From Serpula lacrymans var. lacrymans S7.9 (taxonomy: Eukaryota; Basidiomycota; Agaricomycetes; Boletales; Serpulaceae): a stretch of 64,000 nt of DNA. The notes below the pieces were generated by a model that was not told the DNA's origin, did not search any database, and was given only the letters and a program-made list of their open reading frames with translations. The stretch is taken from assembly GCF_000218685.1 (NCBI RefSeq), contig NW_006763295.1, positions 610,244 to 674,243 on the forward strand, given 5' to 3'. Shown here in pieces: positions 44,753 through 58,462 of this stretch. Every line of letters starts with the position of its first letter. Position 1 is the stretch's first letter. A program made the translations under genes and the position numbers.

Positions 44753-46968
44753 ATGGCCCATACTGCAGCAATGGGTCCCCCTTTGTCCCCGAGAGAAACT
44801 CGTCGCTCAGGAAGGCGCTCAGCACCGTCCGCCTCAGCGAGCACGTCCAAATCACCAGACTCTCCTCCCTCTGAACCTCCTCCCCGTTCCAAAGAGAATG
44901 GCTCTCGCCCTTCCCTCTCTTCTTCCAATAGCTCTGGTCGCACAAAGCGACTCAAGCAGGAAGAACTCGACGACACTGTCGAAGATTCCTACAAAGCCAC
45001 CCAGACTAGTACAGTTGCTCCTCCTCATGGGAACACCAACGGGCGGGCGAAGCGTAAGGGCAAAGAAAAAGAGAAACCGACCTCTCTACCTGACCTAGTC
45101 ATCGAACCTATTCCGCACAAGTCAAGTGCATCTGTCGTAGATGGCAGTGTAGGCCAGCCAGACGAAGAGGATCAAGGCATTACCCGCTGTGTATGTGGTC
45201 TCAATGGTGTGTTTTTCCCCATCTACGATTCCTCACGCTTCAAAACTTAACACATCCCATTTTGCAAAGAAGAAGATGCAGATGGCGGTGAATTCATGGT
45301 TCAGTGTGAAACCTGCAATTGTTGGCAGCATGGCCTTTGCATGGGATACCAGAATGAAGATCAACTTCAAAATGATGACTATTATTGCGAGACATGTAGA
45401 CCCGATTTGCACCAAGATCTGCTCAAGTGCGTTACAACGTCTCTTTCCATTTATATTTCCGATTTAAGTTTCTGCTGCAGAAAACTTTCGAAAAAGGTTC
45501 GCCATTCGTCAACCACTTCACACAATGCATCTGCTGTTGTTGTCCCTCGCCTATCTCGCTCGCATTCCCCATCACACTTATTGAAACCGGCCAAGCGGCG
45601 CAATACGATGAACAGCAGAGATGCAGCGTTCGACGAGAGTCTCAAAGAGTTGATAGAAGCAACAGCTGCCGAGGCTGCAGCTGTCCCTGATGTGGAGAGC
45701 CCGGTAGCTGAAGGAATGGCGAACGGGCATCCTGGACTTCAAGAAGAACAAGATGCTGGCCTTATTGGTCGCAAGAAACGGAAGCGAACAGACGACGATG
45801 CGTAAGTATATTGTGATTGTGGAGTTCTATTTGAATATTCTGACATCTCCAACGTTCCAGTTTACCCAAAAAGCGCACGAGATCAGCATCAAGTGCATCC
45901 GATCACCCTCCTCCACCCAATCCTATTACTGAAGACATGTCCGCCAAACCGAATCCAGGACCTAGCGTTTCTAGTAAATCTAACAACGCACGCAATAGGA
46001 GAGGAGGTCGAAAGACTGCCACTACCAACCAGGAAGTTGTGCTGTCTGTTGAGGGAGAAGAAGGTACTCGTTTCTTATCAGTGATGCTATTTGACCTTTA
46101 TTCACGTGACCATTTCATTGAACCAGTTCCTGGACCGAGCAAGCGGCCCCAGAATAGTCGCAGTAAGATCGCCCCCACTCCGAAGCGAGCACCGCCATCT
46201 CATGCATCTCTTGTCTCGGGAGGTACTGGACATGACCTTGGTACCACTGGTAGGCGCAATCATTCTAGCGGAGCCAATGGATCCAACACCTCGACATCGG
46301 CGGAGAATTCCCGCGCCTATCGTAATTCCCATGCATATGCCGTCTCGCAACAACCGCTCTTTACATCATGGAATTTACCGGATTATTTGGCCCATCTCGA
46401 ACCCATGCTGCCGACGGGTGTACCTCGCCCACTTGAAGTACGCGGCTCGGGGATCGGAGCAGGAGGAAGGGAATCTATGGAGAGGACGATGGAAAGAGGT
46501 GTGAAGGTGAAGTGGCCAAGTAAACGAATGAGTGTGGGTGACATGAACAAGCGTGTTCGAGCGCTTGTGGAATGGGTTGGAAGGGAGCAAGCCAGTGCTC
46601 TAGACCGTGATCGTCGTCGAGAGGCTTTGGAGAAGGCGTTCATGCAAGGAACTAGAGCTGATCAGAGCAGAGGTTCCACAGGCTCTATCAGCAGAGGAGC
46701 AAACGACGTATATGAGGTGGAAGGTGGTGAGTCTGATCAACGACCCGACGTGATGATTATCTCAAGCGACAAAGTGGACTCGCCTGCAGTGGAAAGAATC
46801 AGTGTAGATCTCCATGAGATAGCAATAGGTGATGGGGGTTATGGTCACAAACCACGGTCGTCCACGATGAAGATGATGGAAGAGCTCATGGAGGAGTTAA
46901 TTTTGTTCCAGGAACGATTTGGTCCAGGAGCGAAGAGTAAGGAACGAGAGCGACGTCTTATTTCATAA
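44753..46968 (+). CDS. PHD-finger protein of the Cti6 (Rpd3L histone deacetylase) type
   Basis: Exons 44753-45206, 45270-45426, 45481-45801, 45861-46063, 46127-46968; 658 residues. A basic Ser/Pro-rich N-terminus precedes one PHD finger (about residues 145-200): RCVCGLN, EFMVQCETCNCWQHGLCMGY, DDYYCETCRPDLH, giving the Cys4-His-Cys3 zinc pattern with the Trp of methyl-lysine readers. A long disordered region with basic nuclear signals (GRKKRKR, LPKKRTR) follows. The C-terminal block SWNLPDYLAHLEPMLPTGVP and VKVKWPSKRMSVGDMNKRVR is conserved in Cti6 homologues. Cti6 reads H3K4me and recruits Rpd3L or Tup1-related activity. The last intron is 63 nt and in frame, so its retention would also give a continuous protein. 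Confidence 0.82.
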
Positions 46969-47403
46969 CGTATTGGGGTTTTTCTCAGTCTTAGTGAAGT
47001 GCTATCCTTTTCTTTGCTATCGTCCTCCCTCAAAGCTGTATGTCTTATTTACCGTTCCGTTACTTTATCATATTTTCGACATTATATTGCAGTTTCGTCA
47101 TGCATGTACTGTTACGATATCTTATCGCTGTCTATCTTTCATTATTCAAACATTTCAAACCCTACATGGATTAATGATTACAGTGTAAATGACTGTAGTC
47201 TGAATTTTAGTTCATAGTCTCGCACAGTGGCGCGCGTCGTGGCGGCACTGCACCAAGTATTTGGAGGCATTTGCAGTTGAGCGCCTTTCAAGTTGAAAAC
47301 CTGTGAGGCCACAGCTGCGGTTAGGTCGTCACTTTCCCTTGCTTGAAGAGCTGGTGACGATTCACCACAACTTCCAAGTTCATTGCATTCTTTAGCCGAA
47401 CTA
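46969..47403. other. Intergenic, no gene seen
   Basis: 3' flank of the Cti6-like gene, AT-rich, and the VPS8 promoter. No repeat or further gene. Confidence 0.5.
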
Positions 47404-50400
47404 ATGACCCCCAACCCAGGAATCTCGACCGCGGAAGATGCCAACGCTACCATGCCACGGCAAGATGGTCCTTTCACTGGTAGTACCATGCGTCCGCCGT
47501 CCCTCAGTATATCGGACCCGGATAATGACAGTGAAGTAAACGATGATAATGGAGGAGACTATTCTATGCGTATGGAGGAACTTTTCGACGAAGACCAGGA
47601 AGAAAACGGTGACGGCGTCGATGAAGAAGAGTTCCTTTACGAAGGTGTAGATGCAGAACTGCTCACGGGAGGTTACCGTGAGCAACTTCGAGACGTCCTG
47701 GAGGCAGACACTGAAGAGGATTTCGAGGAGGAAGAAGAGGTAGCCAAGTCTCTGATGCATGAAGAGCGTCAGGAAAATGGCCGTGAACACGATCAGGATG
47801 TGGCCGCAGTAAGTCGCGCATGCTACCTCGTGCTCCCTATATCAGCATATACACCTAACTATACCTACAGCATGCAGCCAATACCCTTTCTCTTTCTTCC
47901 GTATCTATGCCTCCATCCAGAATGGCTTCCCCGGCTCCCAACGAAATGTCACAGCTGCTCCCAAAACCATTTCTGCATCCGACTATTTCTCGACTTCGGT
48001 CATCCACTCCCCAGCCATCTCGCCTAAGTTCAGCTGGAAGCATCAGTTCTCCGTTGTTTAATGGAGCTTCTCCGGCCCCATCTCACTTCTCAGAATTGTC
48101 TCGAACATCTACGCCGTCCAATCATGATCATCACCATCGACATAATTTTACAAACGGACATATCTTTTCAGAGCGCGATGTGTTCAAATGGACGGAGCTT
48201 CGCACTGCGAATTCGCACGTTTATGCTCCAGCACCTTCAAAGGCTTCTGTTTTATTAGGATCGCCTGTACTAGGGTCTCCGATGGTCTTGAGTGCCAATG
48301 GGCTTATATGCGTTGGGACAGACATGGGCAGAATATATGTTTTTGACTTCAAGCAGACGCTTAAATGCATATGCGGTCAGGATGCACCAGGTAAACACGC
48401 GGTTCCTCCTTACTTGCAGATTTACTGAAACATTGGTATAGCAAGTACAGCCGGAGCAATAACTGCGTTAGCTTTATCCCACGACCACACGTTTGTTGCC
48501 TCGGGTCATGCATCTGGATACATTCAACTCTTTGACCTGAAAAACCCTCAGCAGCCAGTGCGCATCGTGGCACCCATAACCCTTGCAGCAGTGTCATCCG
48601 GTCGACAGGAGGGACATCTTGTTGGCTCACGTATCGTCAGCATTGGCTTTGTATCTAGCCGGCATACAGGTCTCGTTTCTGCTGATGATACTGGTTTAGC
48701 CTTTTGCCATAGCCTCAACAAGATCCTTTTCATAGACGCTTCTGACGTAATTCGAATACTGGGCAATTACCCTAATGAAGACGTCTCGAAGTCCGATAGT
48801 ACTATGCTTCCTCTTGGTTCTTCATCTCTCCCTGCGCATGGAGGTATAAGCTCCAACAATGCATCTTTCGGTCGCCGTCGCAAGGCTCGGACTACGGTTT
48901 TGGCTATGGCACCTCTTCCGTTGGGTACTATTCCACATGCAACTGACACGTATAATATTGTGGCTTTGCTGACTCCAACAAAGCTTGTTGTTGTTGGGTT
49001 GAAACCTTCGCCTAAAACCTGGCTCAAACGTATGCGTGAAGACGAACCAAGTGCTCGAAAAGCCAGGTTTTCCAGGAGAGGAGCTTTGGCTTGGTTTCCA
49101 AGTATATCATCTCACTTGTCGGCAGATAAAGTGGAGCCGGTCAAGAAGAAAAGTAGGAATGCCAACAAGGCTGACCAACCTGTGCCTACAACTCCTGTCC
49201 TAGCATATTCCTGGGGCCGAACTCTTTACCTTCTACGAGTATCAGAGACAAAAGCCAAGCAGGCGATTGTTAATTCCCGTACGGGAAAGAGTGACGAGGT
49301 TGAGGTGGGGACATTAGTATTCGAGGAAGCAGGGAAATGGACTGCTGGAGATGATATTTCTGCCATTCAATGGTTAAACACCAATGTGGGTCCGTCTTTA
49401 TAACCCTCGTTATTTGACTCGGGCTAACGATCAACGCGTTTGTGTTCGCAGCAACTTGCTGTCTTTACCTTAACAAACCTGATCGTTTACGATGTTCATA
49501 CTAGCAAGTTGACGGAGCAAGTTCAGTTTAGTGCAGCTTCTTTGGTTTCGCCATCCCTTCCTTATACAAGTAACGGTTCCATACCTTACTACGAATCAAT
49601 ATGCGATATAGCTCATAGTGTCAGGGTGTATAAGGGGAAGATATTTACATTAGTAAGTTTCAATACACCTAATATCGAGTCTTGCCTTGATAAATTGCAA
49701 TAGGGCCGGGGAAGCTTACAGGTCGGAACTTTGCTCACCTGGGCTGATAAAATATTATCATTGGTTGAGGAAGGCGATTTTCTGAGTGCCATTGAGCTGA
49801 CTCGCTCCTACTATATCGGTGAGGCTCCTGGTAACCAAAATGGTCTTCCAGAGGATATTCGACAGCGGAAGGACATTCTCGGTGAGAAGATGCACGGCTT
49901 AATGGTAGCATCCACACGCTACGCGTTTTCGGAGGACCGAATGACAGATGGAACACATTTCACACCAGACGGTCGTGGAGTTGACCGTACTTCACTATTC
50001 GAAGATTTAGTGACGACATGTTCCAAGGCTTGCGTTGCAATGAACGATTTCGACTACTTGTTCGAAGACCTCTTTCAACAATACGATGATACTGGAATTT
50101 CCCGCATATACCTCCAACAACTAGAGATATTAGTACTGGATAGTACTATCCGGTCCGTGCCTCCACGAATCACGCAGCGACTGGTTGCCTTACACGAGGA
50201 TGATGGCCGCCCCGACCTCGCGGAGAGAATTATCTGGCATATTGATCCCACGTGTCTAGACATCGATCAAGCTATACTTCTTTGTCAAAGACATCAATTA
50301 TGGGATGCTTTGATCTACGTTTATACGCGTGCCTTACGGGACTACGTGTCTCCTATCGTACAGCTTCTTGGTCTCATACGTCAGGCCCGAAAGCATCGCA

Positions 50401-52409
50401 AGACTATGGATTTTTCGGATCGGGATTCGGGTACTGGCCTTGCCATTGAGCCTGTCATCATGAATGCTTACAAGGTCTATCCTTATCTGGCGAATGTCCT
50501 GTCTGGTCTAACCTACCCCAGTGAGGAACCGTTAGACTTTGAAGATGCATTCCAGGCTAAGAAAGACGCATACACGTTCCTGTTCTGTGGACGGTCCAGC
50601 GTATGGCCGCTCGGAGAAGGTGGCAAACTCGTGCTAACCGCAGAAGAAGACAGCGGCGTAGAACCGACGTATCCTTATGCTCGTCTTCTGCTGCAGTTTG
50701 ACGCAGAGTCGTTTTTACACACTCTGGACATTGCATTTGAAGATTCTTATCACAACGAACCCGTCCAGAGTATCAACCGGCTTGTCGTTGTGAAGATCTT
50801 GATGGAAATATTATCTTCAGGAAGTCTGTCAAGGGCCGATGTGACATTCGTGAACATTTTCATCGCTCGTAACGTTCCCAAATATCCTCAGTACATCAAG
50901 GTAGCGCCAAGTGCTTCACATGAAATCCTTGTCACCCTGGCTACACAAATAGAACCTGATACTCGTGAAGACCGACAGCTCGCGGCCGAATACTTGTTAT
51001 CAGTATACACCCCTCACGATAGCGATCACATCCTCCAACTCTTCGAAAGTGCCGGGTTCTATCGCATTCTACGAACCTGGCATCGGCAAGAACATCAATG
51101 GGCGCCACTTCTTTTAACATACTTTCACGATCCAGACCTGTCATTGACAGAGTTCTTCAACAGCATCGATGATGTCCTTAATACATCCGTTCATACCCTC
51201 AAAGGTGTTCTTTCCGGGGAGGTGGTCGCGGTTATTTCTGATGGGCTCCAGCAGCTAATGGAAGCGGATGTCGTAACCACGGCATCACTTATTGACAAGC
51301 ATGCACCAGAATTGCATGAACAGGCACTGAAAACTCTCCCTGAAGGTGACGACTTAAAGCGGTATAGCTACCTTCGCCATCTCTTGGGTCCGCCTGATAA
51401 TGACCGCAGCGAAAATGATGTAATATCACGGGGTCCTGGCCCATCCCTTCGCATGAATAGTGATTTATGTCACCTATACATTTCTCTGCGGTGTCAATTC
51501 TTCCCGTCAGACGTGATTACTGCACTGGAATATATTCCATTGCAACTCTTGGATTGGTATCAAGTTATGCAAATCTGCGAGGAAAAGCGGGTTTATGATG
51601 CTGTTATATGGGCGATGAATCAGAGAGGTGATCCTCGAGAAGCTATGTTGAAGGCATCGGATTTTGAGAAGGTCTTGACACTCAATATCACTCGCAGCCT
51701 GGTGGCAACAGCAGAAGGTTCTTTGGGGGAAGTCGAGAAACACGTCAAAGCTTTGAAGGCTCTTGGGCGAAGAGGGATCGCTATTTGCCTCGAACATTCC
51801 AGAACGACCTCACCCGGCGAGGTACCGTTAGAGGACATATGGTTCCAGCTCTTGAAAAGTCAGATGAACGCCGTGCAAAGCGTCTCCAGCTGTTGCTCCG
51901 GAGATGCATTGTCAGAGCCGCAAGACGATACGGCGAGGGGTGAAATGGTAAAATCGGAGCGGCGTACCCTGTCTACACTACGCTCGCTAGTGAAAGAAAC
52001 TTTTGAAGCGCTAGTCTCTATCAGTTCCACTCGAGCTGTCTCTTTCCCTCGACTCTTCAAACGCCTCGTTGATCCTAGTAATCTCGACTATGGAATCAGT
52101 GGCACATATACAGAGTTCAGAACGATTTTGACGGGTATGTTAGAGTCATATCGCTCTGATGGGGACATGCTGGTTATTTCAAAACACTTGCTTGAACGAG
52201 ATGTCTTTGATACCGTGGAAGAGTTTACGCGTGAAAGAATGAAAGGTTGGGCTCCTTCGCGCAACGTATGCTCGGGTTGTCGTAAATCTCTTTTGGAAGG
52301 CAAAAAGGTGGAGTCGGATGTTGGGCCCCCAGTGGATGTGAATGTTCACGTCGTTGTATTGCGGACAGGAGCTATTTACCATAGTAGATGCTCACCTTTA
52401 GATGCTTAG
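47404..52409 (+). CDS. VPS8: Vacuolar protein sorting protein 8 (CORVET subunit)
   Basis: Exons 47404-47808, 47871-48390, 48442-49385, 49452-49652, 49704-52409; 1591 residues. An acidic disordered N-terminus leads into a WD40-like beta-propeller (LSANGLICVGTDMGRIYVFD, LALSHDHTFVASGHASGYIQ, SIGFVSSRHTGLVSADDTG, WLNTNQQLAVFTLTNLIVYD). A long alpha-solenoid follows, beginning at TWADKILSLVEEGDFLSAIE. The C-terminus ends in a RING-like zinc motif (CSGCRKSLLEG, then GAIYHSRCSPLDA). This order is specific for Vps8, the Rab5/Vps21-binding subunit of the CORVET tether on early endosomes. The last exon is 2.7 kb without an intron, unlike neighbouring genes. First in-frame ATG chosen. Confidence 0.93.
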
Positions 52410-52587
52410 CCACCCCACATTTATAGTACTTACAGGCATATATTATCCATGATTATTTCTATTGTTCGAGTTTATATGTAATCTATTGCACGGAAAACAA
52501 ACTGGAATAGGTTAACGGGAAAAATATCACGATAGTATGATCAGGGATGAAAGCAAAGCACGGGCTAAAGCAACAATGTCGGCAGCA

Positions 52588-55500
52588 TTATGAATCTATT
52601 CGAGACCGTACGTCATTTCCTGCAACAAGGGATTGTACCACGATACTCACCGTCGATCAAGCCACTATGAACCAAGTCATCCAACGATTTAAAGCTCTCT
52701 AGCGAGTGTACGTCAACACCCATGGACTCTCCATCCTTTGCAAATGCCTCCACATCAAGGATCATTTGGGTTCTAATCCTTTCTTCATCTCGTCCATCAT
52801 CGTCCTTCCCAGCGCTAGCTGACGAGAAGAGAGAAAAAGTTGCCTTCTTGCCTTTCTTAAGACGCTTTAAAGACTCTTCCGTTTTCTTCATTGCCGTGAG
52901 GTAGTAGTTATATCTGATGAATTGAGTCAGAAGGTGCTAAAAATACTGGAGTAATCGAGGAATACCTTTGACAAGTGACATCAAATACATCTGTAGCAAT
53001 GGGTTTCAACGAGTCTTTCTTGAGTCGATCACCTGGGCCGCCATTCGAACCTATACCAAAGAAATCTTTGACGGGCCGAAGAATGGAAGTGACGAAGTAA
53101 CTTGATTCGACAGGCAAGCGCTTGTTTGACATGGCTCTGAACTGCGAAGGTATCGACCTCACGGGGACAAGGGCATCACAGGAGCGCCGAGTCAAAATGG
53201 AGACAATCTGGTTCGTCAGAGGAGTGAGAAATGCCTCCAAGGCAGACAATTGATGTTCCAATGCAACTGCGAGAAAATTGTTTAATGCCTCTTACATTGA
53301 GGGGATCGACCAGATGCCTAACCTTCTGAGGATATACCCTCATTCCCTTCCGCATTCACTGAATGGGGAAGCATGATACTGATTTCATCACGCCATAAAG
53401 CCAACATTTGGCTGGACATGATTTTGATATCGAGAATGACTGCTGAGAACTGTCGTAACAAAAGATCATCCGCGACACTATTTTCAACAGATACACTGTC
53501 TGTCATTGGGGGAACTGGGGTAGATGCGCGGGATAAGGAAGATGGTGCTGAGCTCTGCACAAGTGCATTAAAATATTGGTCGAAAATAAAGCATGTTAAC
53601 CACATCCCAACGTACTTTATCACCTGCGAATGCCGCCACTACTTTCGGTGGAGCCTCAAATGACGGCAGACTACTGTCAAGCCACGTCTTATACCTACTC
53701 AACAACTAGGTGCAGAAAAAGTATGAGGGAAGTCACTCGAACAACAACATACGAAAGGCTCTACCTGGAGAGTAAGCTTCCAAAATCGATGGCTTAAGTC
53801 AGGGATGTACACCTCTGCACTCCAGCAAGTTGCAATTGCAGTCCATATAGAAGCAGCTTGGGTAGTAGCAAAAGGATGCTGAACTAAAAAGTAAGGACAT
53901 CAGCTGAATTCCTTAGAGAACAAAAGGAAAAACGGGTGACCTTTTACAAAGCGTTCATTCTTTAGCTCCACTGTTGTCGTCAGGAGCGAATCCTCTAGTT
54001 TCCCAATAATATCTTTCCAACGTAGCTGGAAATATACTGGCAGCTGCCACCTCCGCTTGAAATTAACGAATATTGGATGCAAGCGCATAGCCTCGATACA
54101 GTACGTAGAAGGAGCTAAGAATTCTAGAGATCGTAGAAATGCTTCTGTCGTTTCGTAATGCTGATGAGAATGATGTCAGTAAAATGTCGAAATACAAAGG
54201 TTAGCAAGTAGAAGGCGTTGTACGAACTTTCCTGAATTCATCTGGGTTTCCGACGGAAAATATGACACTACCAAGCTCATCCAGAAGAGCTTTACCGAAC
54301 TCGGCCCAAATCACATTAGCTATGATATTAAACCCGTCATCCTTTGCCTGCTCTTTGTTATTCATTCCTGACAATGCGATAGACGCAGTTTTGTCTCTTG
54401 CTCGGGAAGCAGAGTTCAATGAGGCTTTTTCTGCGATTTCCATGATGTAGCTTAGATCCCTCTCCACAAATCGCAGAAGCTGATTGTAGAGTCTCGCTAA
54501 TGAGTCATCTGATTCATCCAGAAGATGCATAGATGGCACAGATGATCCATAGCTTGTCTCGAATGGATTTTGCTTTGTTGCAAATGCAGTAAACGGTGTG
54601 TACGGTGTACGGAGTGGGAAAGATGCTGTTAGAGGGACAGAAGCTCGGTGAGTGGAAGGGGCAGGAAGGGGTGTGTGTGGAATTATGGGAGAATGGGAAG
54701 CATTCAGTGCACCGGGATATATTGTCTAGCAGGAATACCATTACCATCAGATTACTGAACATACTGAACAGTATGCATTCTCACCTTCCTCACAAATCCA
54801 CGAACGACCTCCTTCCTAAGTATTTCCTCTGCGTCTCTCCATAGACTCAGCGTATCATAAATTCGTAGACACTCAGTCAGGTCAACCATCAACTTCGCCC
54901 TTTCTATATCTGACTTCTTGGTTTCATTAATATCCGTAAGAGCCACCAAAGTAGAGGCAAATATGTGATCAAGGTCAGAAGATAACGTTGACTGGACACG
55001 ATCAATACGCTGTGAGAAAAGACGTGGATATCTTTCAATTGTGCTTGAGTGAGGTCATAGAAAAAGCTCACAAACCCATTGAATCTCATCTACAAATTCA
55101 CATTTCTCTGCTCGCGCCTTCGCAGTATGGTACAGAAGCTGAGTATATTCAGCGGCTACACGAGCTAAATGCTTCGCGCGATTGCTTTGCGTCCTAAATG
55201 CATGTATGATTAAGAGATGAGGATTCATTCAACTGAAATTTAGATCATACCTTATATCAGACTTCACATGTTCTACGTTACTCAGATGAGTAGGCAATTT
55301 GGAGGTAGTTAATTCGGAGGAAGATGTTTCGTCCGCCATAGGCTGCGATATCAGGAGTAGAGATTCTAGTCGCGTTACAGACTCTGAGATTTTCAGTAAC
55401 AGATGAAGCAGTGCCTGTATATGAATGCGTTACTTTAGCACTACCAATAACAACAAGAAACTTTCCTTCTCTTCGCGTATTTTCGCCCGTTCATCCAGTT

Positions 55501-56017
55501 TTTCTTGAGTAGTATCCTGGATGGTTTGAAGGCTTTTCCTTACTTCCTATATTTACATTGACACTCGTTCGCATTGTGTAGCATAGCGACTTACGAGGAT
55601 TTCTGATTTAATGCTATTAAGTGGTAGCCTCAACCTCTCCATCCTAGCACCCTCTCCTTTTAAATCGGTACTCAAGCTGATAAAAGCCTCGTAATCGTCA
55701 TTTATCAATTGAACCAGCTCCTCTTTCAGAGTGGATAGATAGTCCCTCAATTCTGACCGTAAGTCTGGTAAAGAGGTGTAAGACCGTGAAAGTAAGAACT
55801 GGTCCACGTCGAACGGCTCTGCTGTCAGATATGGATTATCATGGGAGAGAGGTACATATATAGGAAGGTCATGGTCTGAATGTGAGTCGTCGCTGGCCTG
55901 TGTACCGTGGGCGAGTGGATAAGCTTTCTCTCGGGTTGCAAGCTCTTCGGCCAAACGTTCAAGATCGAATGGGTCCTTGCGTTCCACGGATGTCGCGCCA
56001 GAGAATTCAAGAGACAT
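52588..56017 (-). CDS. COG2: Conserved oligomeric Golgi complex subunit 2
   Basis: Starts MSLEFSGATSVERKDPFDLE at 56017. The COG2 N-terminal domain is clear: FDVDQFLLSRSYTSLPDLRS, LRDYLSTLKEELVQLINDDY, AFISLSTDLKGEGARMERLR and then EVRKSLQTIQDTTQEKLDER, a coiled coil. The long helical C-terminal region contains LRIYDTLSLWRDAEEILRKE, LLRFVERDLSYIMEIAEKAS, HPIFVNFKRRWQLPVYFQLR and VYKTWL-type blocks, and ends VHSLESFKSLDDLVHSGLI. About ten introns are needed. The last intron is my weakest call: it puts the stop at 52588-52590 after a very short exon. COG2 is in lobe A of the COG tether that retrieves Golgi enzymes by vesicles. It converges with VPS8, 178 bp apart. Confidence 0.9.
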
Positions 56018-56522
56018 TGAAGCAGTGTGTGTTAACCTGTCAACGTAGCACAAGGCACAGCATACGTTCGTGCACTCCAATTCCTGTAACTGAAGGCACC
56101 GCGTTTGTTTGGCATCGCCCTTAAGATATAATACATACAAATACCTGCAAACTGTACTCGTCGTCAAACTTCACTTGACGCTGTATCCAGAGTGGAACGT
56201 GTTTCATGCTAGCCTCGAATAAACGGATCTCTGCTTCTCACTCTCGAGAAATTTTTGATCCTCTAAATAACGCCTGGTAATGGGTCAGTCGCACCATCCC
56301 AAATATCACCAGACTATCACAGGAGTATGGTTTGTATGATTTGAGAATAAGTATAATAAGGTCATCAAATGACTCGGGGTTGTCCCCTGCCATCTATGCC
56401 ACCAAGTTATCCAGTATCACCCCGTATCCTACTGCTACCTAGAAACGGTATGTTTTGTATGCAGCTGTGTTCAATTCGTTTCTGACTCTTGAGTTCGATT
56501 CACCTACTCTCCGGGCCGGGCA
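56018..56522. other. Intergenic: COG2 leader and 3' flank of the next gene
   Basis: An upstream extension of the COG2 frame to 56167 lacks ATG-based support and family similarity. Near 56490 a T-loop-like sequence (GTTCGATTC) occurs but no cloverleaf can be folded around it. Confidence 0.45.
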
Positions 56523-57125
56523 TTATGTAGCGGACCGCCGAGCCCATGTACGGAATTTCGAGACATGAACGTGCATGAGTGCATGTACCGTTAAACGAAC
56601 ACATTCGCTACTGTAGCCACCACAGTGGTGTGAATCTCGCAACGCAGCCTTTCTCGAAAGCACCAAGCGAGCGCCGGACGCATGGGAGTCTCCGTTGTTT
56701 TCCTCGGTGAAAGCAGTGGGAGCCTCACTTCCATCCGATACGTGATTTTTGATGAAATTTGGGGATTGCCGAGTCATCAACTCATGAGGTTTACAAAGGT
56801 TCGAGTTCACAGGGCGCAGGCGTGGAGAACTTCTAGGAAAGATTGGACTTGGTGATATATGATAAATGAATGCTAGCGCATCATGTGTGGAATGAAATTG
56901 ACAGGTTTGGTCGCTTTTTGCTATGCTGGAAACTTCTTCACCTTCATCTTTAGTCACTGATGGCCTCCGAACATAATCACTCTCAGCGTTTCGGTAAAGA
57001 CGACAGCTCGACTCTTCCGGAAGGCCTGGAACCATATCAAATTGCTATAGCGGGTTACTCGGTGGAACGGCTCTCTTGTCTTCGCTCTCTCTTGAAGAAT
57101 CAGAATCGGAATCTTCTTCCCTCAT
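56523..57125 (-). CDS. Hypothetical hydrophilic protein
   Basis: Not recognised. One long open exon (57025-56523) can be joined to a short first exon (57125-57059, MREEDSDSDSSRESEDKRAV) by a 33-nt intron, giving 189 residues; the intron is shorter than usual here. Alternatively translation starts at the ATG at 57035 without an intron (170 residues). The protein is rich in S, E, R and H, with no signal peptide, membrane helix or known domain. A TATATAA box (57168-57174, minus strand) lies 43 bases upstream of the first ATG, which supports transcription. It could be a lineage-specific gene or chance. Confidence 0.35.
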
Positions 57126-58462
57126 GATCGATCGAAGAATATTCAATTACCCGCAGCGCCGTAATCCTTATATACTTTATCCATCATCCCCTTCATCAGT
57201 GTACGGTTATCTTCGGCCGGATAGTCGACTTGTCATCCGTGCCAAAAAGTGATGTTCTTCCATGCGTTTCGTAAGGATTTCATCACCATTCGCCCAGACC
57301 TGGGGAGTCGGTGATGAGGTCCATCGTGCACTGTTGACAACTATAGAATCTCTTTCTTTTACCGTGATGGCGGCCATGGTGCGACTAAATGCCTTAAATG
57401 ATATTATTCTCCGCGGACGAAGATTGCAAAGGATATTATGGCAGTGAAAATATCACCCCCTTCTTCGCTTTTGGCGTGCTGACTTCTACACTCTGTTTAC
57501 GAATCTTAGCGAGATGCATCACAGGACTCCATCATCTAAGCCGGCCTCATACTCCAGGAATACCCTCCAATCTGTATCGAAGAATCCGTAGTCCAGACAT
57601 GGCTCATACCTCTAGGCCATAACTAACATATCTAAGCCAAGGTACAGCAAATAGGTTCAAGGCACGTATTGGCCTTGTTATGTCGCGGGTTCCTGTTTGT
57701 AACGGTTCTTTGAAAGAGTTCCGTTACTTATGACATTGTCTGACTTTGCGAGATATTTCCCAGAGTTTACTCCGTGGCGTTGGCACGCCTTGGGACGAAT
57801 GGGAGAAACAAACTCCTTTTGAAATTCCTCTCGTCTCCATCCTCTTAGCGATAATCCCCCCACTTCTTCTACGGGCACGGGATGTCTAATTCTCCGCTGC
57901 AATCTATCTGATATCATACTCCGCGCTGGCCCGTGACTTCTTTACGTTCTATATTTGGCATCCCAGCTCCTACCATTTGTAACAATTTCTAAGCAGATGG
58001 AATTCTCGCCTTCTTTTTGAAGTGAGTGATGCTGAGAACAGTATTGTGAGTTTTTATGACTTGTTTAGCAATATTGATGACCCATCTTACAGCACTCTTA
58101 CAGCACTTACAGCACTATTGAGTTAAATTGAATGGACTGTCTTTCCCACATATCACTTGAAAGAAAACAACGTTGTGTCATTTCAAACTGCAACCTGTCA
58201 ACATGTCAATGCGTCCCCACAGTTTTGAATGAGTACATATAATGAATTACGAAAGAAAATGAGAGTTATTGTATGTGATACATGGTATTAACCGGATGTC
58301 CGACGCCAAAACTAAGGAGTCCTAGCTATGCAAGATGGTCGGATGATACGCATGGGTATGACAAAAGACAGGAAAAATTAGATAAATGATGGTGTCAAAA
58401 GAGAAAACAACAACATGGGGTATAAGTGTAGTTGAACAATAACAGCAACAATGATTACATCA
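57126..58462. other. Gene-poor region, one short repeat
   Basis: About 1.3 kb without a supported gene. Plus-strand open frames at 57262-57622 show no family. Near 58087-58116 there are three direct copies of TTACAGCACT, listed separately. The last 100 bases are 3' UTR of the CLC gene. Confidence 0.45.
58087..58116 (+). repeat. Direct repeat TTACAGCACT x3
   Basis: Copies at 58087-58096, 58098-58107 and 58107-58116 (the last two share one T). No gene nearby; function unknown. Confidence 0.75.

Noticed and set aside
56480..56530. T-loop-like GTTCGATTC suggesting a tRNA
   Set aside because: The flanking bases do not pair as a T stem and no acceptor or anticodon arm can be drawn.
57262..57622. 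Plus-strand open frames in the gene-poor region
   Set aside because: Two short frames without a domain, splice support or promoter signal.
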